A DNA stretch of 64,000 bases, taken from Arthrobacter sp. H35-D1. Lineage in GTDB: Bacteria; Actinomycetota; Actinomycetes; Actinomycetales; Micrococcaceae. The stretch covers positions 21,951-85,950 of the forward strand of contig NZ_JASISP010000018.1 in the NCBI RefSeq assembly GCF_030063185.1, read 5' to 3'. Positions within the stretch are counted from its first letter, which is position 1; each line of letters begins with the position of its first letter. The notes beneath the pieces were generated by a model that saw only the letters and a program-made list of their open reading frames with translations, was not told the origin of the DNA and searched no databases. The position numbers were made by a program, and so were the translations under genes. Of the stretch, positions 19,161-28,468 are shown piece by piece.

Positions 19161-20019
19161 GACCTTGGATGCCAGACGTGTAAGGCTGGGTGCGAGGCGA
19201 CTCATGCGATAGGTGCGACGAGGTTGAGGGGGATGGGTGCCTAAAACGTCTCGCTAACGGTGCGCTCTCGCTGGGGCCTATCATTCAGCGGCGGCAAATC
19301 GGCAGATCGGTTTAAACAGGCCGTACACGGGTGGGGTAGTCCACGGAATCGCTTAGTAGGCCTTAATATGTGTTTGACAACGGTGCGGCCTTTTTTGGGC
19401 GACACAGGCACTGATTTTCGTTATCGAACCACTGCGGGACCGACTAACGGCAGGGGCAGCCGATTCGGTCAACAGATTCTTGTGATTCCACGGGTCGCCG
19501 CTATGGCGCCCATGTTCGTGGTCTTCTGGTGGGCGCGGGTAGTCTGTCCTTCAAATCTACCGAGATCTCGCAAGCGGTCAGCCTATCAGCGTCGGAATGG
19601 GGTAGCTAAAAGTACGGCCAGCACGATGTCTCATTTCCCACTTAAGCTGAAGCGGCAATGACCTTCAATTCAAGTCTGATCCACCACCATACTGAACTTG
19701 ACCGACAACCCCGCCCCAAAATAAGGCGGCATAGTCCCCTATAGGGCCTCGACGTCGGTAAATGATGGCCTAGCTGTCAGCCGGAGGTCACTGAACGGCT
19801 TTACATGTCCAGGGAGTATGGAGCCCAGCTGGCAATGAATTGCAGCGGAGCATCAGAAAAGTCAACGAAACGAGAATGCGCGACTCAATCATTTCAGACA
19901 ACACGCTCCCGGCCTCTAAGTCGCAAGTGAAGTGCAGTGTCAGAAGCGAACGATACGGTGGGTATCAATCTGTTTTCGAACCTCCACCCCATCAATCAAA
20001 TTCACCGCGGGAGACATAT
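19161..20019. other. Intergenic region between the relaxase operon and the coiled-coil gene
   Basis: About 860 bases between divergent genes. A 133-codon frame at 19260-19661 has no recognisable family, no ribosome binding site and a composition typical of chance translation. A short CCGCC/GGCGG pair brackets an AT-rich loop near 19711-19730, and CCCTATAGGG (19737-19746) is a small palindrome. With the hairpin at 19132-19160, the stretch is the most likely place for oriT and for divergent promoters. Confidence 0.35.
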
Positions 20020-21282
20020 ATGGAACAAAGTGCATTTCAGAATCATTCTCTCTGGGAAACCCTGGCCGCGGTTTCGCGTGTTCTTTCGGAGATTGATGGG
20101 TTGGCCGACGTTGCTGTTTCTTCTAGTTTGGAAGAAATTCGCCACCTGCGGGCACACTCCGAAGCGTTGGTTGAGACCGATCAAACCTTCCTCATAGGCC
20201 AGTCTGCGGTGGATTCCTTGGACTCCGCCTGGGGACAAGTGAATACAAGCTTGAATAATTACCTACAATCGCCAGCGAGCCACCTCCAGCATCTCGAAAA
20301 TGCCAAGGGTGGTTACCTGGACAGCGTGCGCAGCGCCCTCACTCAATTCCCTCGGGCTGAGGAAGCTGGTGCGAAGAAGGCCGCGTCTACTCGCGCCGCG
20401 TCAGCGTATGTCGAGCAAGTGGAAACTGCCCGAGTACTCCTCGATAAGCAGATCGAGGAATTGCGCGCTGAGCAGGAGCGGATGACACTCGTACACGCAG
20501 AGGATCTGGAGAGGTTCAGATCGTCGGTGCAGGAAGCTGAAGAACATCTCGAACGGTTGACTACACGGATCGGCGAAGGTGAGAGCCGACTTTCAACCGC
20601 TCTCACCGAGACGAACGATGCATTCATCAAAGCTCAAACAGATCGGCAAGATCGTTTTGGCAAGTGGCTTGAGCAGCAGGAACAAGAGCTTCTTGAGCAG
20701 GCCAAACCCCATCTTGACAGTATTATAGATGCTGATGATAAGGCGGAAGCGGCGCTAGAGAAGGTGGAGTCCCTGAGGACGAGCGTTGTTGGCATGTCAA
20801 ACCTCGCTGCCGGCGACATTCTCGGGGACCAGTATAAGAAATCCGCACGTTGGGATCGTATCGCTGGATACGTCGGCTACGGTGTTGGGATTCTTGCTGG
20901 TATCGCCGGTGTTTATCTTATTTTATTTGCCTTTGGAAATATTGAAACCGGCCTCAGCTGGCCTCAAGTAGCACTAAAGCTCGGGATGACAGCTGGCATC
21001 GGAGGTATCGCGACGGTCGCGTTCCGGTTTGGCGGGCACTCATTGTTCCGTGCCACTGCATTCAAACGGCAGGAGCTCGAACTTCGAGCGATGACCCCGT
21101 TCCTGCAGGATGTAGAGGGCGCCGATGACGCGAAGCTTGCATTCGTCAAGCAAGCCTTCGGGCGAGCGTGGATAGCCGAGCAGAAATCAGAAGACGCTTC
21201 GCAGGACAGCACAGCACAGGCAGACTTGGTCAAGTTGCTACAGACGGCAATTGAGGCATTCAGCAAGGCCGGAAAAGTATGA
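20020..21282 (+). CDS. Coiled-coil protein with two C-terminal transmembrane segments
   Basis: A 420-residue protein. The start MEQSAFQNHSLWETLAAVSR has CGGGAG 6 bases upstream; a longer frame has none. Residues about 100-270 form a long, highly charged helical region (Glu, Lys, Arg, Gln and Leu in heptad-like order, for example LEQQEQELLEQAKPHLDSII), probably a coiled coil. Two hydrophobic segments follow: YVGYGVGILAGIAGVYLILF (about residues 290-310) and a second around 322-345. A soluble tail ends in a predicted helix. I recognise no family. The topology suggests a membrane-tethered rod. Its place beside the conjugation and restriction genes allows a role in surface exclusion or defence, but nothing shows this directly. 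Confidence 0.55.
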   Translation: MEQSAFQNHSLWETLAAVSRVLSEIDGLADVAVSSSLEEIRHLRAHSEALVETDQTFLIGQSAVDSLDSAWGQVNTSLNNYLQSPASHLQHLENAKGGYLDSVRSALTQFPRAEEAGAKKAASTRAASAYVEQVETARVLLDKQIEELRAEQERMTLVHAEDLERFRSSVQEAEEHLERLTTRIGEGESRLSTALTETNDAFIKAQTDRQDRFGKWLEQQEQELLEQAKPHLDSIIDADDKAEAALEKVESLRTSVVGMSNLAAGDILGDQYKKSARWDRIAGYVGYGVGILAGIAGVYLILFAFGNIETGLSWPQVALKLGMTAGIGGIATVAFRFGGHSLFRATAFKRQELELRAMTPFLQDVEGADDAKLAFVKQAFGRAWIAEQKSEDASQDSTAQADLVKLLQTAIEAFSKAGKV

Positions 21283-21609
21283 CGCGTAGGTGACTGTCCT
21301 CCGACCGTGTAGCTAAAGGTCTGCACGCTATTCATTTGACGGATCCCCGCTCGTCCCTGATTAAATTGTGAGTCTAATCTGAGCGATCACTCGAACATAA
21401 CACGCCCGTTGGCGACGGAAGAACTGGTTAGGGATGCGGCTGGTCTATTAAGGGGAGTGTGTAGGTTGAGCCTGGGATAACCTTTGCCATGTCCGAAATG
21501 CCCTTGGCTATGTGGCTGGCGACGGCTTCCGGCTAGAAACCCATCGATACCGTCTTACACGCGCGACCCATTTTGGCCGTCGGTGCTGGAGTCCTCGGAA
21601 TTGGGAGCT
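21283..21609. other. Intergenic region between convergent genes
   Basis: About 330 bases lie between the stop of the coiled-coil gene and the stop of the minus-strand DUF4192 gene. I see no supported gene, no strong hairpin with a T-run and no repeat shared with other parts of the window. Confidence 0.35.
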
Positions 21610-22668
21610 TTACACCATGCCCATCCCGCCAATTTCCGGTCCGCGGGTGTGCGGTGGCTGGTATGCGGTTTGCCTGTCTGTGGCCCAGTCGGAGAGGATC
21701 CCTTCGCGCACGAGATGGTCGGTGAGTTGGGCGAGGCGGTAATCAGGGTCAGACTCAAGCGCGCGTTGAAAGCATTCGTGAGCTTTGCTGCCGTGGCCTT
21801 CCCACCATTGGATGACGCCTAAGCTGGTGAGCACGGGGGCAGCATCGGTACCGTCTGTGCGCATGTAGAGCTGGAATAGCAGTTCGGAGGCGCGCTCGAC
21901 GCGCTTCCAATGGGGGCTTTGTTTAGTTTGGCCCAGGAGTAGGTCGCGCATGCTGTCGTCGATGCCCGGGATGTCGGCGAGGAGCCGGTCCCGGACACTG
22001 ATGAACTTGAGGTTGGCGATGAGCTCGGCGGCTTCGTCGTCGGTAGGTTCGCTGCCGCCGTCGAGCGTCTTGTTCCACAGGGTTCTGGCGCGGGTGATTG
22101 CAGCCTGCGGGTTCATGGCTTCGATCCTGAAACAGTGCCGCAGGATCTCGGTGCTGAGGGCGGGCCGGGCTATCACTGGGATGCGGAATCCTGGGGAGGC
22201 TTCGATGCTGGAGCCACGAAAGACGAGTTCTGCATTGAGTTCGCTGGACAGCACCCTGTCCAAGGGGTGGCTGACACTTCCATCGGTGCCCATGAGTAGG
22301 TAGTTGGTGAAGGTGGTTTCGCCGATGAGCCAGCCATCCCGGACAACCACTCCTTGCAGGCTGAGCCTGCCTGTCAGTTCCTCCATCACGCTCTCATGGG
22401 GACGCAATTCATTTGGGTTCCAGGGCGCGTGGGTGAAGATACCGAAGACGACGCCGGTTGCCTGACGGTCCGTGCTGACATGATGCACCACCTGGTCGAT
22501 GAAGTGGTTGGTGTCGGTTCCGAGAACGGGAAGGTTCACCCTGAGCGTGGCTCCGATGCGTTTGTCGTCCAGGATGACGCAGACCAGGCTTTCCTCGGGC
22601 CAGAATCCTAGACTGTGGCCCATCAAGGCGATGAAGTCGTCAGGGGTTTTGATGCTGAGCTTTTCCAT
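21610..22668 (-). CDS. DUF4192 family protein
   Basis: A 352-residue cytoplasmic protein starting MEKLSIKTPDDFIALMGHSL. The start is set by GGAGG 4 bases upstream and is 51 bases inside the longest frame. The N-terminal GHSLGFWPEESLVCVIL is the usual opening of DUF4192 proteins, and the late ASELLFQLYMRTDGTDAAPVL with AWWxG-like IQWWEGHGSKAHECFQRAL (a TPR-like helix pair) is also typical. Members are widespread in actinobacteria, on chromosomes and plasmids. I know of no established function. The gene is followed (leftward) by the end of the coiled-coil gene. It may be transcribed with the two genes to its right. Confidence 0.75.
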   Translation of the reverse strand: MEKLSIKTPDDFIALMGHSLGFWPEESLVCVILDDKRIGATLRVNLPVLGTDTNHFIDQVVHHVSTDRQATGVVFGIFTHAPWNPNELRPHESVMEELTGRLSLQGVVVRDGWLIGETTFTNYLLMGTDGSVSHPLDRVLSSELNAELVFRGSSIEASPGFRIPVIARPALSTEILRHCFRIEAMNPQAAITRARTLWNKTLDGGSEPTDDEAAELIANLKFISVRDRLLADIPGIDDSMRDLLLGQTKQSPHWKRVERASELLFQLYMRTDGTDAAPVLTSLGVIQWWEGHGSKAHECFQRALESDPDYRLAQLTDHLVREGILSDWATDRQTAYQPPHTRGPEIGGMGMV

Positions 22669-22766
22669 GATGCCTCCACATGGCGGTGCTGCTGGCTGAT
22701 GCCGGCAACACATGTTCATGGTTTGGAGGCGCGATAACTACATGACCGTCACCGCCGATGGATCGC

Positions 22767-23735
22767 TCAATGTCCCTGGAGTAGTTGTTCTGCCTGGTTG
22801 ACGAGGACGCGGTCGCGGGGGAGCAGCTTCGTGCCGCGAAGCTGGGCGTCCCTGATCTCGACAACCCGCCGTTGAAGGTGCCTCGTGACTCGGCTTGCAA
22901 CAGGGTCGAGGAGAGGTGTCCATCGGTTGCGAAGCAAGTATTTTCTTTTGGTGCTGCTGCGCCGCCATATTGGAGTCAGCAAGACCATCAGCCAACGGGA
23001 ACGGATATTGCGCCGCAGGATTCCCAATGATTGGCGGAAGCGCGGCAGAATGAGGCCGATGCTGACGAGGAGAACGGCCATAACTTCAAGGGTGGTGAAC
23101 GACAAATTCAGGACGCCAAGTAAGTGGCTTCCTTGGGCGGGGGAGGCCGCGACCATCCCCAGCAGCAGCCGGTTCCCCAATGCCAGCGCCAAGCAGATGC
23201 ACCCTGCCGCAAAGCAACCGAACCCCGATTTGAACGTTCTGCTCCTCATTCTGGGCAGGAACCGCATGCACGTCAGTGCGGCATCGGCGCAGACCCAGAT
23301 GATGAACGCCGAACCCATCCAGAGGAAGACCTGCATGCCAGGCTGGCTGCCATAGGCCAAGGGCAAATTCTGGTTGGTCACATCCACATGGCTGATAAAA
23401 AAGCCAACGACGACGCATGTGCCAGCCACCGAGATGGCCACACGTCCGCGCACGAGGTGGTGCCGCCGTCGTACTTGGCTGCTGACGGCGGCCAACACGG
23501 TGGCGGTGTGGAATTGCCAGAAACTGACCATGATGGCGATGACCAGGACCAGACCCACGTGGTTGCGGCCGCCGAGAAGAGGATCGACCGCGTTGTAGAC
23601 GGCAGGGATAAAGAGTGTGCAGGCCAGCGCTGCGAAGAACGTAGCGCGTAGGACGGACGCGCACTCCCTGTCCAAGGCTGTGCGGATCCTGACGAGCGTC
23701 AGCAGCCACAGCATCGCCGCTGGGAGGTACTCCAT
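22767..23735 (-). CDS. Seven-helix membrane protein of the MAB_1171c type
   Basis: A 322-residue membrane protein with about seven hydrophobic segments in the first 230 residues (for example FFAALACTLFIPAVYNAV, VGLVLVIAIMVSFWQFHTAT and LSFTTLEVMAVLLVSIGLIL), then a basic cytoplasmic tail that includes IWRRSSTKRKYLLRNRWTPLLDPV. Actinobacterial proteins with this layout are annotated MAB_1171c-type putative transporters and are often encoded with an ImmA/IrrE peptidase, as here: the peptidase gene upstream overlaps its start by one base (TAATG at 23737-23733). The pairing suggests a membrane sensor and a peptidase acting together. Whether it transports anything is not known. Confidence 0.65.
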   Translation of the reverse strand: MEYLPAAMLWLLTLVRIRTALDRECASVLRATFFAALACTLFIPAVYNAVDPLLGGRNHVGLVLVIAIMVSFWQFHTATVLAAVSSQVRRRHHLVRGRVAISVAGTCVVVGFFISHVDVTNQNLPLAYGSQPGMQVFLWMGSAFIIWVCADAALTCMRFLPRMRSRTFKSGFGCFAAGCICLALALGNRLLLGMVAASPAQGSHLLGVLNLSFTTLEVMAVLLVSIGLILPRFRQSLGILRRNIRSRWLMVLLTPIWRRSSTKRKYLLRNRWTPLLDPVASRVTRHLQRRVVEIRDAQLRGTKLLPRDRVLVNQAEQLLQGH

Positions 23736-24208
23736 TATCCGAAGACCTTGCTGAAGCCTGCGGGGTCCGACGGAAGGTCCCGAGCTTGGGAGAGGCGTTC
23801 CATGAGGAGGCCTGCCAAGAGCTCGGTGGCGGCTTCGTCCTCGTCCTCGAAGCTAACACGACCCAATACCTGTATTGGTCCTCCCGGGAATCCGGGGAGG
23901 TCCACCAAGCGCTGTGATGTCGGGGTGCACCGGTGTCCAAGGATCATGTGGGCGAACTCGTGCAGGATGATGTACTGACGATGCCACGACGAGTTGAGCG
24001 GGGCGTGCAGGACATAGTCGCGTCCCTCGTGGAGGAACCAGAGCCCGCAAATGTCGTTCCCACGCAGGGTGCTCAGTTCCCCGATGACGATGGGGCGGCC
24101 GTTCTTGGCCTCGATCCAGGACTGGATGTCGCCGAGGTCAGGGTGCTCGCCAAGCTCAAGCCGGTTGATAGCACTTTGTGCGGTGCTGCGGCTCTTTCGG
24201 GTCGTCAT
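23735..24208 (-). CDS. ImmA/IrrE-type zinc metallopeptidase
   Basis: A 157-residue protein. The zincin motif HEFAH lies at residues 83-87, and a downstream acidic helix (DEDEAATELLAGLLMERL) supplies the usual Glu ligand. The N-terminal part (LGDIQSWIEAKNGRPIVIGE) is typical of stand-alone ImmA/IrrE peptidases that cleave a phage-type or stress repressor. No XRE repressor is encoded next to it, so the substrate may lie elsewhere or be the membrane protein encoded just downstream, whose start overlaps this stop. It is shorter than IrrE and lacks its C-terminal GAF domain. Confidence 0.75.
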   Translation of the reverse strand: MTTRKSRSTAQSAINRLELGEHPDLGDIQSWIEAKNGRPIVIGELSTLRGNDICGLWFLHEGRDYVLHAPLNSSWHRQYIILHEFAHMILGHRCTPTSQRLVDLPGFPGGPIQVLGRVSFEDEDEAATELLAGLLMERLSQARDLPSDPAGFSKVFG

Positions 24209-24391
24209 GGCAGGGCTCTGTGTGACTGGCCGCGCTGATGGGCACGCAGCGTATTCCTTGTGCCTATTGTCCCCACGGGTTGGTGCTGGCGGACGTACAT
24301 AAACGGAACCGATCGAAGTGCTTCAGCGGATGTGACGATTCACCGCGTACTTCATGGTAAATCTGTCCGTGGTAGCTGGCCAGACATGAAA

Positions 24392-24895
24392 CTAATTCTT
24401 GTCCGTCTTCCTTGCCAAGTATGCCCGAAGCCCGGCCTCGCCGCGGCGCATCAGGGCTGCGTGGGCGTAGGTGAACACGGGCCTAGCGACGGGGCTGAAG
24501 AACGTCATCCAATGGCTCGTGGGACGTACCCGCCATTCGATGTCCATTTGAGTTTGACCGTTGCTTGTTGAAGAGAGTGTGACTCGTCCTTCGCCGGCCA
24601 AGTCGCCGCCGGCGTTGAACGTGACTTCATTCAGAGTTTCAACATGGGTTGGGTGGTACATCACTGAGAGTGTATAGCCCAACGAGGCCTTGAAATTTAG
24701 GGTGGCAGTTGATGCAAGGAGGAGCTCAGTTTTGCTGGTGCCTGCATCTGGCACCCGTTGGAGAGGAATTCCCTGCGTGCAACCGGGCCACCAATCCTGC
24801 CAGGCCATATTGGGATCGGCGATGACGTCCCAAACTTCCTGCCTTGAGTTCGGAAACATCCACGAGGATGAGAGGTCATACAGTCGAGCTGTCAT
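24392..24895 (-). CDS. SRPBCC (START-like) ligand-binding protein
   Basis: A 167-residue protein with the START/polyketide-cyclase pattern: an N-terminal strand ending in SSWMFPNSRQEVWDVIADP, then AWQDWWPGCTQGIPL, central strands and a long C-terminal helix (PVFTYAHAALMRRGEAGLRA). These helix-grip proteins bind small hydrophobic ligands. The ATG at 24895 is chosen; a GTG 21 bases upstream is also in frame and neither has a clear ribosome site. Neighbours give no hint to the ligand. Confidence 0.6.
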   Translation of the reverse strand: MTARLYDLSSSWMFPNSRQEVWDVIADPNMAWQDWWPGCTQGIPLQRVPDAGTSKTELLLASTATLNFKASLGYTLSVMYHPTHVETLNEVTFNAGGDLAGEGRVTLSSTSNGQTQMDIEWRVRPTSHWMTFFSPVARPVFTYAHAALMRRGEAGLRAYLARKTDKN

Positions 24896-24984
24896 GGTGA
24901 CATTGTTGCACGGCACATCGGAGTAGACTCGCTATCGTCAAATAGCATGCTCCTTCGGACCTTGGGGTCTGTCGGATTGCGTCT

Positions 24985-25695
24985 TTATGAGTCTTCGACG
25001 TCAGGGGCTGATTTGGGCTCATATGAGACAGTCATGAAGTCTATTTCTGAGGCGGTGACGACTATCATTCCGACGCCTTCCAGTTCAATCAGGTCATCGC
25101 TCCCGGGCAGTCGGCACTCAATCGTGCCATTGAGTGTCATGGCCCGGTCCGGTCCCTCATCGGCCGATTGGGTGTAGGAGTCGAGCCCGCCTTGAATCCA
25201 GGCTCCGCTTTTGAGCTGGACACCGACATTGACGTAGTGCTCAGGTTCGGCTTCGAATGCTGCGCTCCAGGCCGAGAGGCCGCGCTCGAATACTTTGAGC
25301 TCCTTGCGAGTAGCCTTCTTGTACGCCCACGCCCTGAATCGCTTGAGGGCTTGAAATGCGGATGCGGATCCGTAGGCTAGCCCCAAGGCTGTGGATACAG
25401 TAAGTAGCCCGAGTACGACTCCGATGAAGAGCTGGGTATCTCTCGCGATTAGCTCATCGGGTTTGGTGACGAAGGAATATAGATATGCGGCAACCGGCGG
25501 GCTCAGGAAAGACAACAGATAGGTGAGCACGAAAACGGTCCCGAGCGAAGCCACTGAAGCAATAACAACCGAGGCGGTTTCCCTGAACGCGGACCTCTTT
25601 ACGGTCGGCCGGTGCCCTTCATAGCTCCAGACGAATGCAACGCCGGGGAGCAGTAGGGAAACGTATAGCAGAGCTGCAACGGGGTCTGTAGGCAT
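24985..25695 (-). CDS. DUF6338 family membrane protein
   Basis: A 236-residue protein with three hydrophobic segments: LYVSLLLPGVAFVWSYEG at residues 9-26, a second at about 42-66 and a third at about 88-108. A soluble C-terminal domain follows with GAWIQGGLDSYTQSADEG and a strand-rich end with ELEGVGMIVVTASEIDFMTV. This three-helix plus beta-domain layout matches DUF6338 proteins of actinobacteria, often found in mobile regions. Function is not established. It is transcribed divergently from the 52-residue gene at 25765, with 69 bases between the starts. Confidence 0.65.
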   Translation of the reverse strand: MPTDPVAALLYVSLLLPGVAFVWSYEGHRPTVKRSAFRETASVVIASVASLGTVFVLTYLLSFLSPPVAAYLYSFVTKPDELIARDTQLFIGVVLGLLTVSTALGLAYGSASAFQALKRFRAWAYKKATRKELKVFERGLSAWSAAFEAEPEHYVNVGVQLKSGAWIQGGLDSYTQSADEGPDRAMTLNGTIECRLPGSDDLIELEGVGMIVVTASEIDFMTVSYEPKSAPDVEDS

Positions 25696-25764
25696 AGTTC
25701 CTGATTCTTGATGCTGGGTCGGTCATAATGAATCTACACACAGCACACTACTTAGGAGGACAAT

Positions 25765-25923
25765 ATGCCGGACGCCAAGTCTCAGGGCAAGCCTGCCGGG
25801 GCCAACAAGCAGGCGGATTCGCGTTCCATTATCGCCAAAGAAGGGCAGAAGCCAGCCAACGTACGACGACCAACAACAGTTCTCCAGCCAGGGCAGAAAC
25901 CTACGTTTCCGGGGAAGAAGTAG
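25765..25923 (+). CDS. 52-residue basic, proline/glutamine-rich small protein
   Basis: ATG at 25765 lies 5 bases after AGGAGG (25754-25759), one of the best ribosome sites in the window. The frame codes MPDAKSQGKPAGANKQADSR and ends PTFPGKK at TAG 25921-25923. The peptide has no hydrophobic core and contains two related GQKP-containing segments (EGQKPANVRR and QPGQKPTFPG). It is probably disordered and basic. It is divergent from the DUF6338 gene. I know of no family; DUF6338 genes and small basic peptides could form a unit, but that is speculation. Confidence 0.6.
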   Translation: MPDAKSQGKPAGANKQADSRSIIAKEGQKPANVRRPTTVLQPGQKPTFPGKK

Positions 25924-26170
25924 TCACTTAGTGACAGCCTCGTTTCGCACGGCTGGTGGTGGCTGCCAGACTTTCTTCAACACAGTCCGCGAGGGAGGGA
26001 GGCTCCAAAGGTGTCCGTACCTATGTCGTAGCCCTGCGTTGGCAGCAAAATGAGGAATCATAGGGTGTAACGAATGCCCAGTTGCTAAAGGACCCGTAGT
26101 GAACGTCTCAATACCTCGAACCAACATTCACGACCTTGTGCTCGAACTTGCTTCGCTGCCGGACGAGACT

Positions 26171-28468
26171 CAGACCTCCTGAAGTAGGATCTGGGTTCCC
26201 CTAGTTTCCGGGGTTTTTTCGGGCGACATGCCGTCGGAAATCCGTTGAATTATTGTAGTCGTCCGGTAGTGTTTTAGGCATGTCGGAGTCGATTTTGGAG
26301 TTTGCGGGAATGCCGGATCCGGCGGTGCTTCGCCGGGTGGATTCGCGGGGCCAGACGACGGTCCTGCTCGGGACGCGGGTGCTGTTCTTGTATGAGTGCG
26401 ACGACGCGGGGATGCGCAATCTGGCGGTGGTCGCGGTCACGGACGCCGGGGTGGCGTGCCGCCGGGCGGCGGAGTTGTTTGAGCTGAGCCCGCAGTACGT
26501 GTCGATGTTGCGGGCCCGGGCTCGTTCGGAGGGCTCGGCCGGGCTGGTGCGCCGTAGGGGGCGTCCGCCCAAGCTCAGTGACCGGCAGGTGGCCCGGGCC
26601 AGGACGTGGGCCGGGCAGGGCATGACGCAGACCGAGATCGCTGCCCGCCTCAAGGTGGCACGGTCGGTGATCAGCGAGCTGCTCGCCCGGCACGGGGTGA
26701 TCAGCCCGCAGGAGGAACTCGAGATCGCCGCGCCCGGGGCGGCCGGTGCCGGCAACGGTGCGGGGGAAATCACGGACGGGCCCGCGGGCGGGCACGACGG
26801 GGACGATGCCCCCGGCGTTGTACCGGAGGAAGCCTCCCCGGGGCCCGAAGCCAGTGGCTCTGAGGCGGCCACCGCACGCATCGATTCGGGTACGGTCTTC
26901 TCCCGGTATGCCGGGGCGATGCTGCTGCATGCGTTCCTTGACCGGGTCGGTGCCGAGGCGACGTTCGCGACCCTGGCCGGCGCCCTGGGGCGCCGTTATG
27001 ACAACATGTCCGTGCTGACGACAGCGGTACTGGGCTTCGCGCTCGGGGCCGGCACCGTGGAGGGGTTCAAGCACCTGCGCCGGGGCGAACTCGGCCCGAC
27101 TGCCGGGATCGCCATGGTCCCGGAACTGGCGACCCTGCGCTCCCGTCTGTCCGCCTTGGCCGACGCCTCCGACCCACTGGCTGTGCAGCGGGCCTTCGCC
27201 GCCGGGATGCTCGCCTTCGACCCGGCCGAGGATTCGCTCTACTACGTTGATGACCACTTCGTCCCCTACGCCGGGGCGAAGCCGGTGGCGAAGGGATGGA
27301 ACACCAAACGCCGCCACGCCCAACCGGGCCGTGATGACACGGTCCTGGTCGATGCCCGCGGCCGGGCCGTGGTCTTTGGCTCCGGGGAGCCAACGTCGCT
27401 GGCCTCCAACCTCCCCGGCGTACTCACCCAACTGAGGGAAGTGATTGGACCGGATGCGCCGATCCTGCTCGGCTTTGACCGCGGCGGGGCATTCCCCGTC
27501 GCCTTTACTGCCTGCCGAGACGCTGGCGCACACTGGATCAGCTACCGCCGTGCACCCCTGGTAGAAACCACCGCCACGCCCGAAACGTCGGCGACGATGC
27601 GCAACGGCAAGGACATCAGCGTCGACCTCGCCGATGAAACCGTGGCGATCAAGGGTTACGGGGACGCACGGCAACTAACGCTCTTCGAACACGGCGCACC
27701 CGTGCTCCAAGTCCTTACCAGCGAAACGACCGGCACCGGGGCGGACCTGCTGTGCTGGCTGCGCTCCCGCTGGCGGATCGAGAACATGTTCAAATACGCG
27801 GCAGAGCATAACGGCATCGACGCCCTCGCCGACTACGGGATGGATATTGACACCGACACCCGGCTGGTCACCAACCCCGCCCGCACCGCGGCCCGCAAAA
27901 CCGTCAAAACCGCCGAGACCACGTTGGCTGACGCCGAACGCTCTCTGGCCCAGCTCCTCGCCGGTGGTGGCACACCGAAACAGATGAATGCTTCCCTGCC
28001 CGGCATCCACCGGCGCATCGAAGACGCGACCAAGGACCTCGCCGACGCCAAAAAGGCGCTCAAGCCCATCCGGGCCAAACTCCCCGCGAACGAGCTGAAC
28101 GCCGACGCGCAACTCGCCCGCCCCCACCTTCAACGCCGAAGCATGCAAATGGTGCTGCGGCTACTGGCGTTCAACGCCGAAGCCTGGCTCGCCGGCCGCC
28201 TCAACGCCTACCTCAACGATCCGGACGAATACCGGGCCATCACCCGACACCTGCTCCACCAAGGTGGCACCATCAACTACACCGCCAAATCCATCACCAT
28301 CACCCTCGAACGCCCCGACAGCCCACGCGTCGCCCGAGCCCTTCAACTGCTCACCGCCGAACTCAACAACACACCCAGCCGGCTCCCCGGCGACCACCGC
28401 ACCCTGAACTACCAACTCACCCAGACACAAACTTCAACAACGAACGAGTGCCTACTTCAGGAGGTCTG
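26171..28468 (+). mobile_element. Complete insertion sequence (2298 bp) with 18-bp perfect terminal inverted repeats
   Basis: The left end CAGACCTCCTGAAGTAGG (26171-26188) is the exact complement of the right end CCTACTTCAGGAGGTCTG (28451-28468). AGACT occurs directly outside both ends (26166-26170 and 28469-28473), a 5-bp target duplication. One large transposase gene fills the element. Just inside the left end, CCCC (26198-26201), a short loop, GGGG (26210-26213) and a T-run (26214-26219) make a small terminator-like structure that could block read-through into the transposase. Ends, duplication and open frame are all intact, so the copy may still be active. Confidence 0.9.

Noticed and set aside
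19260..19661. 133-codon open frame in the region upstream of the relaxase operon
   Set aside because: No ribosome binding site, no family signature, mixed composition; more likely part of a non-coding oriT/promoter region.
23086..23940. 284-codon minus frame overlapping the membrane protein and peptidase genes
   Set aside because: Shadow of the two real genes in another frame; Arg/Gly/Pro-rich with no family pattern.
26274..27674. 466-codon minus frame opposite the transposase
   Set aside because: Antisense shadow of a GC-rich transposase gene; no ribosome site and Arg/Gly/Pro-rich composition.
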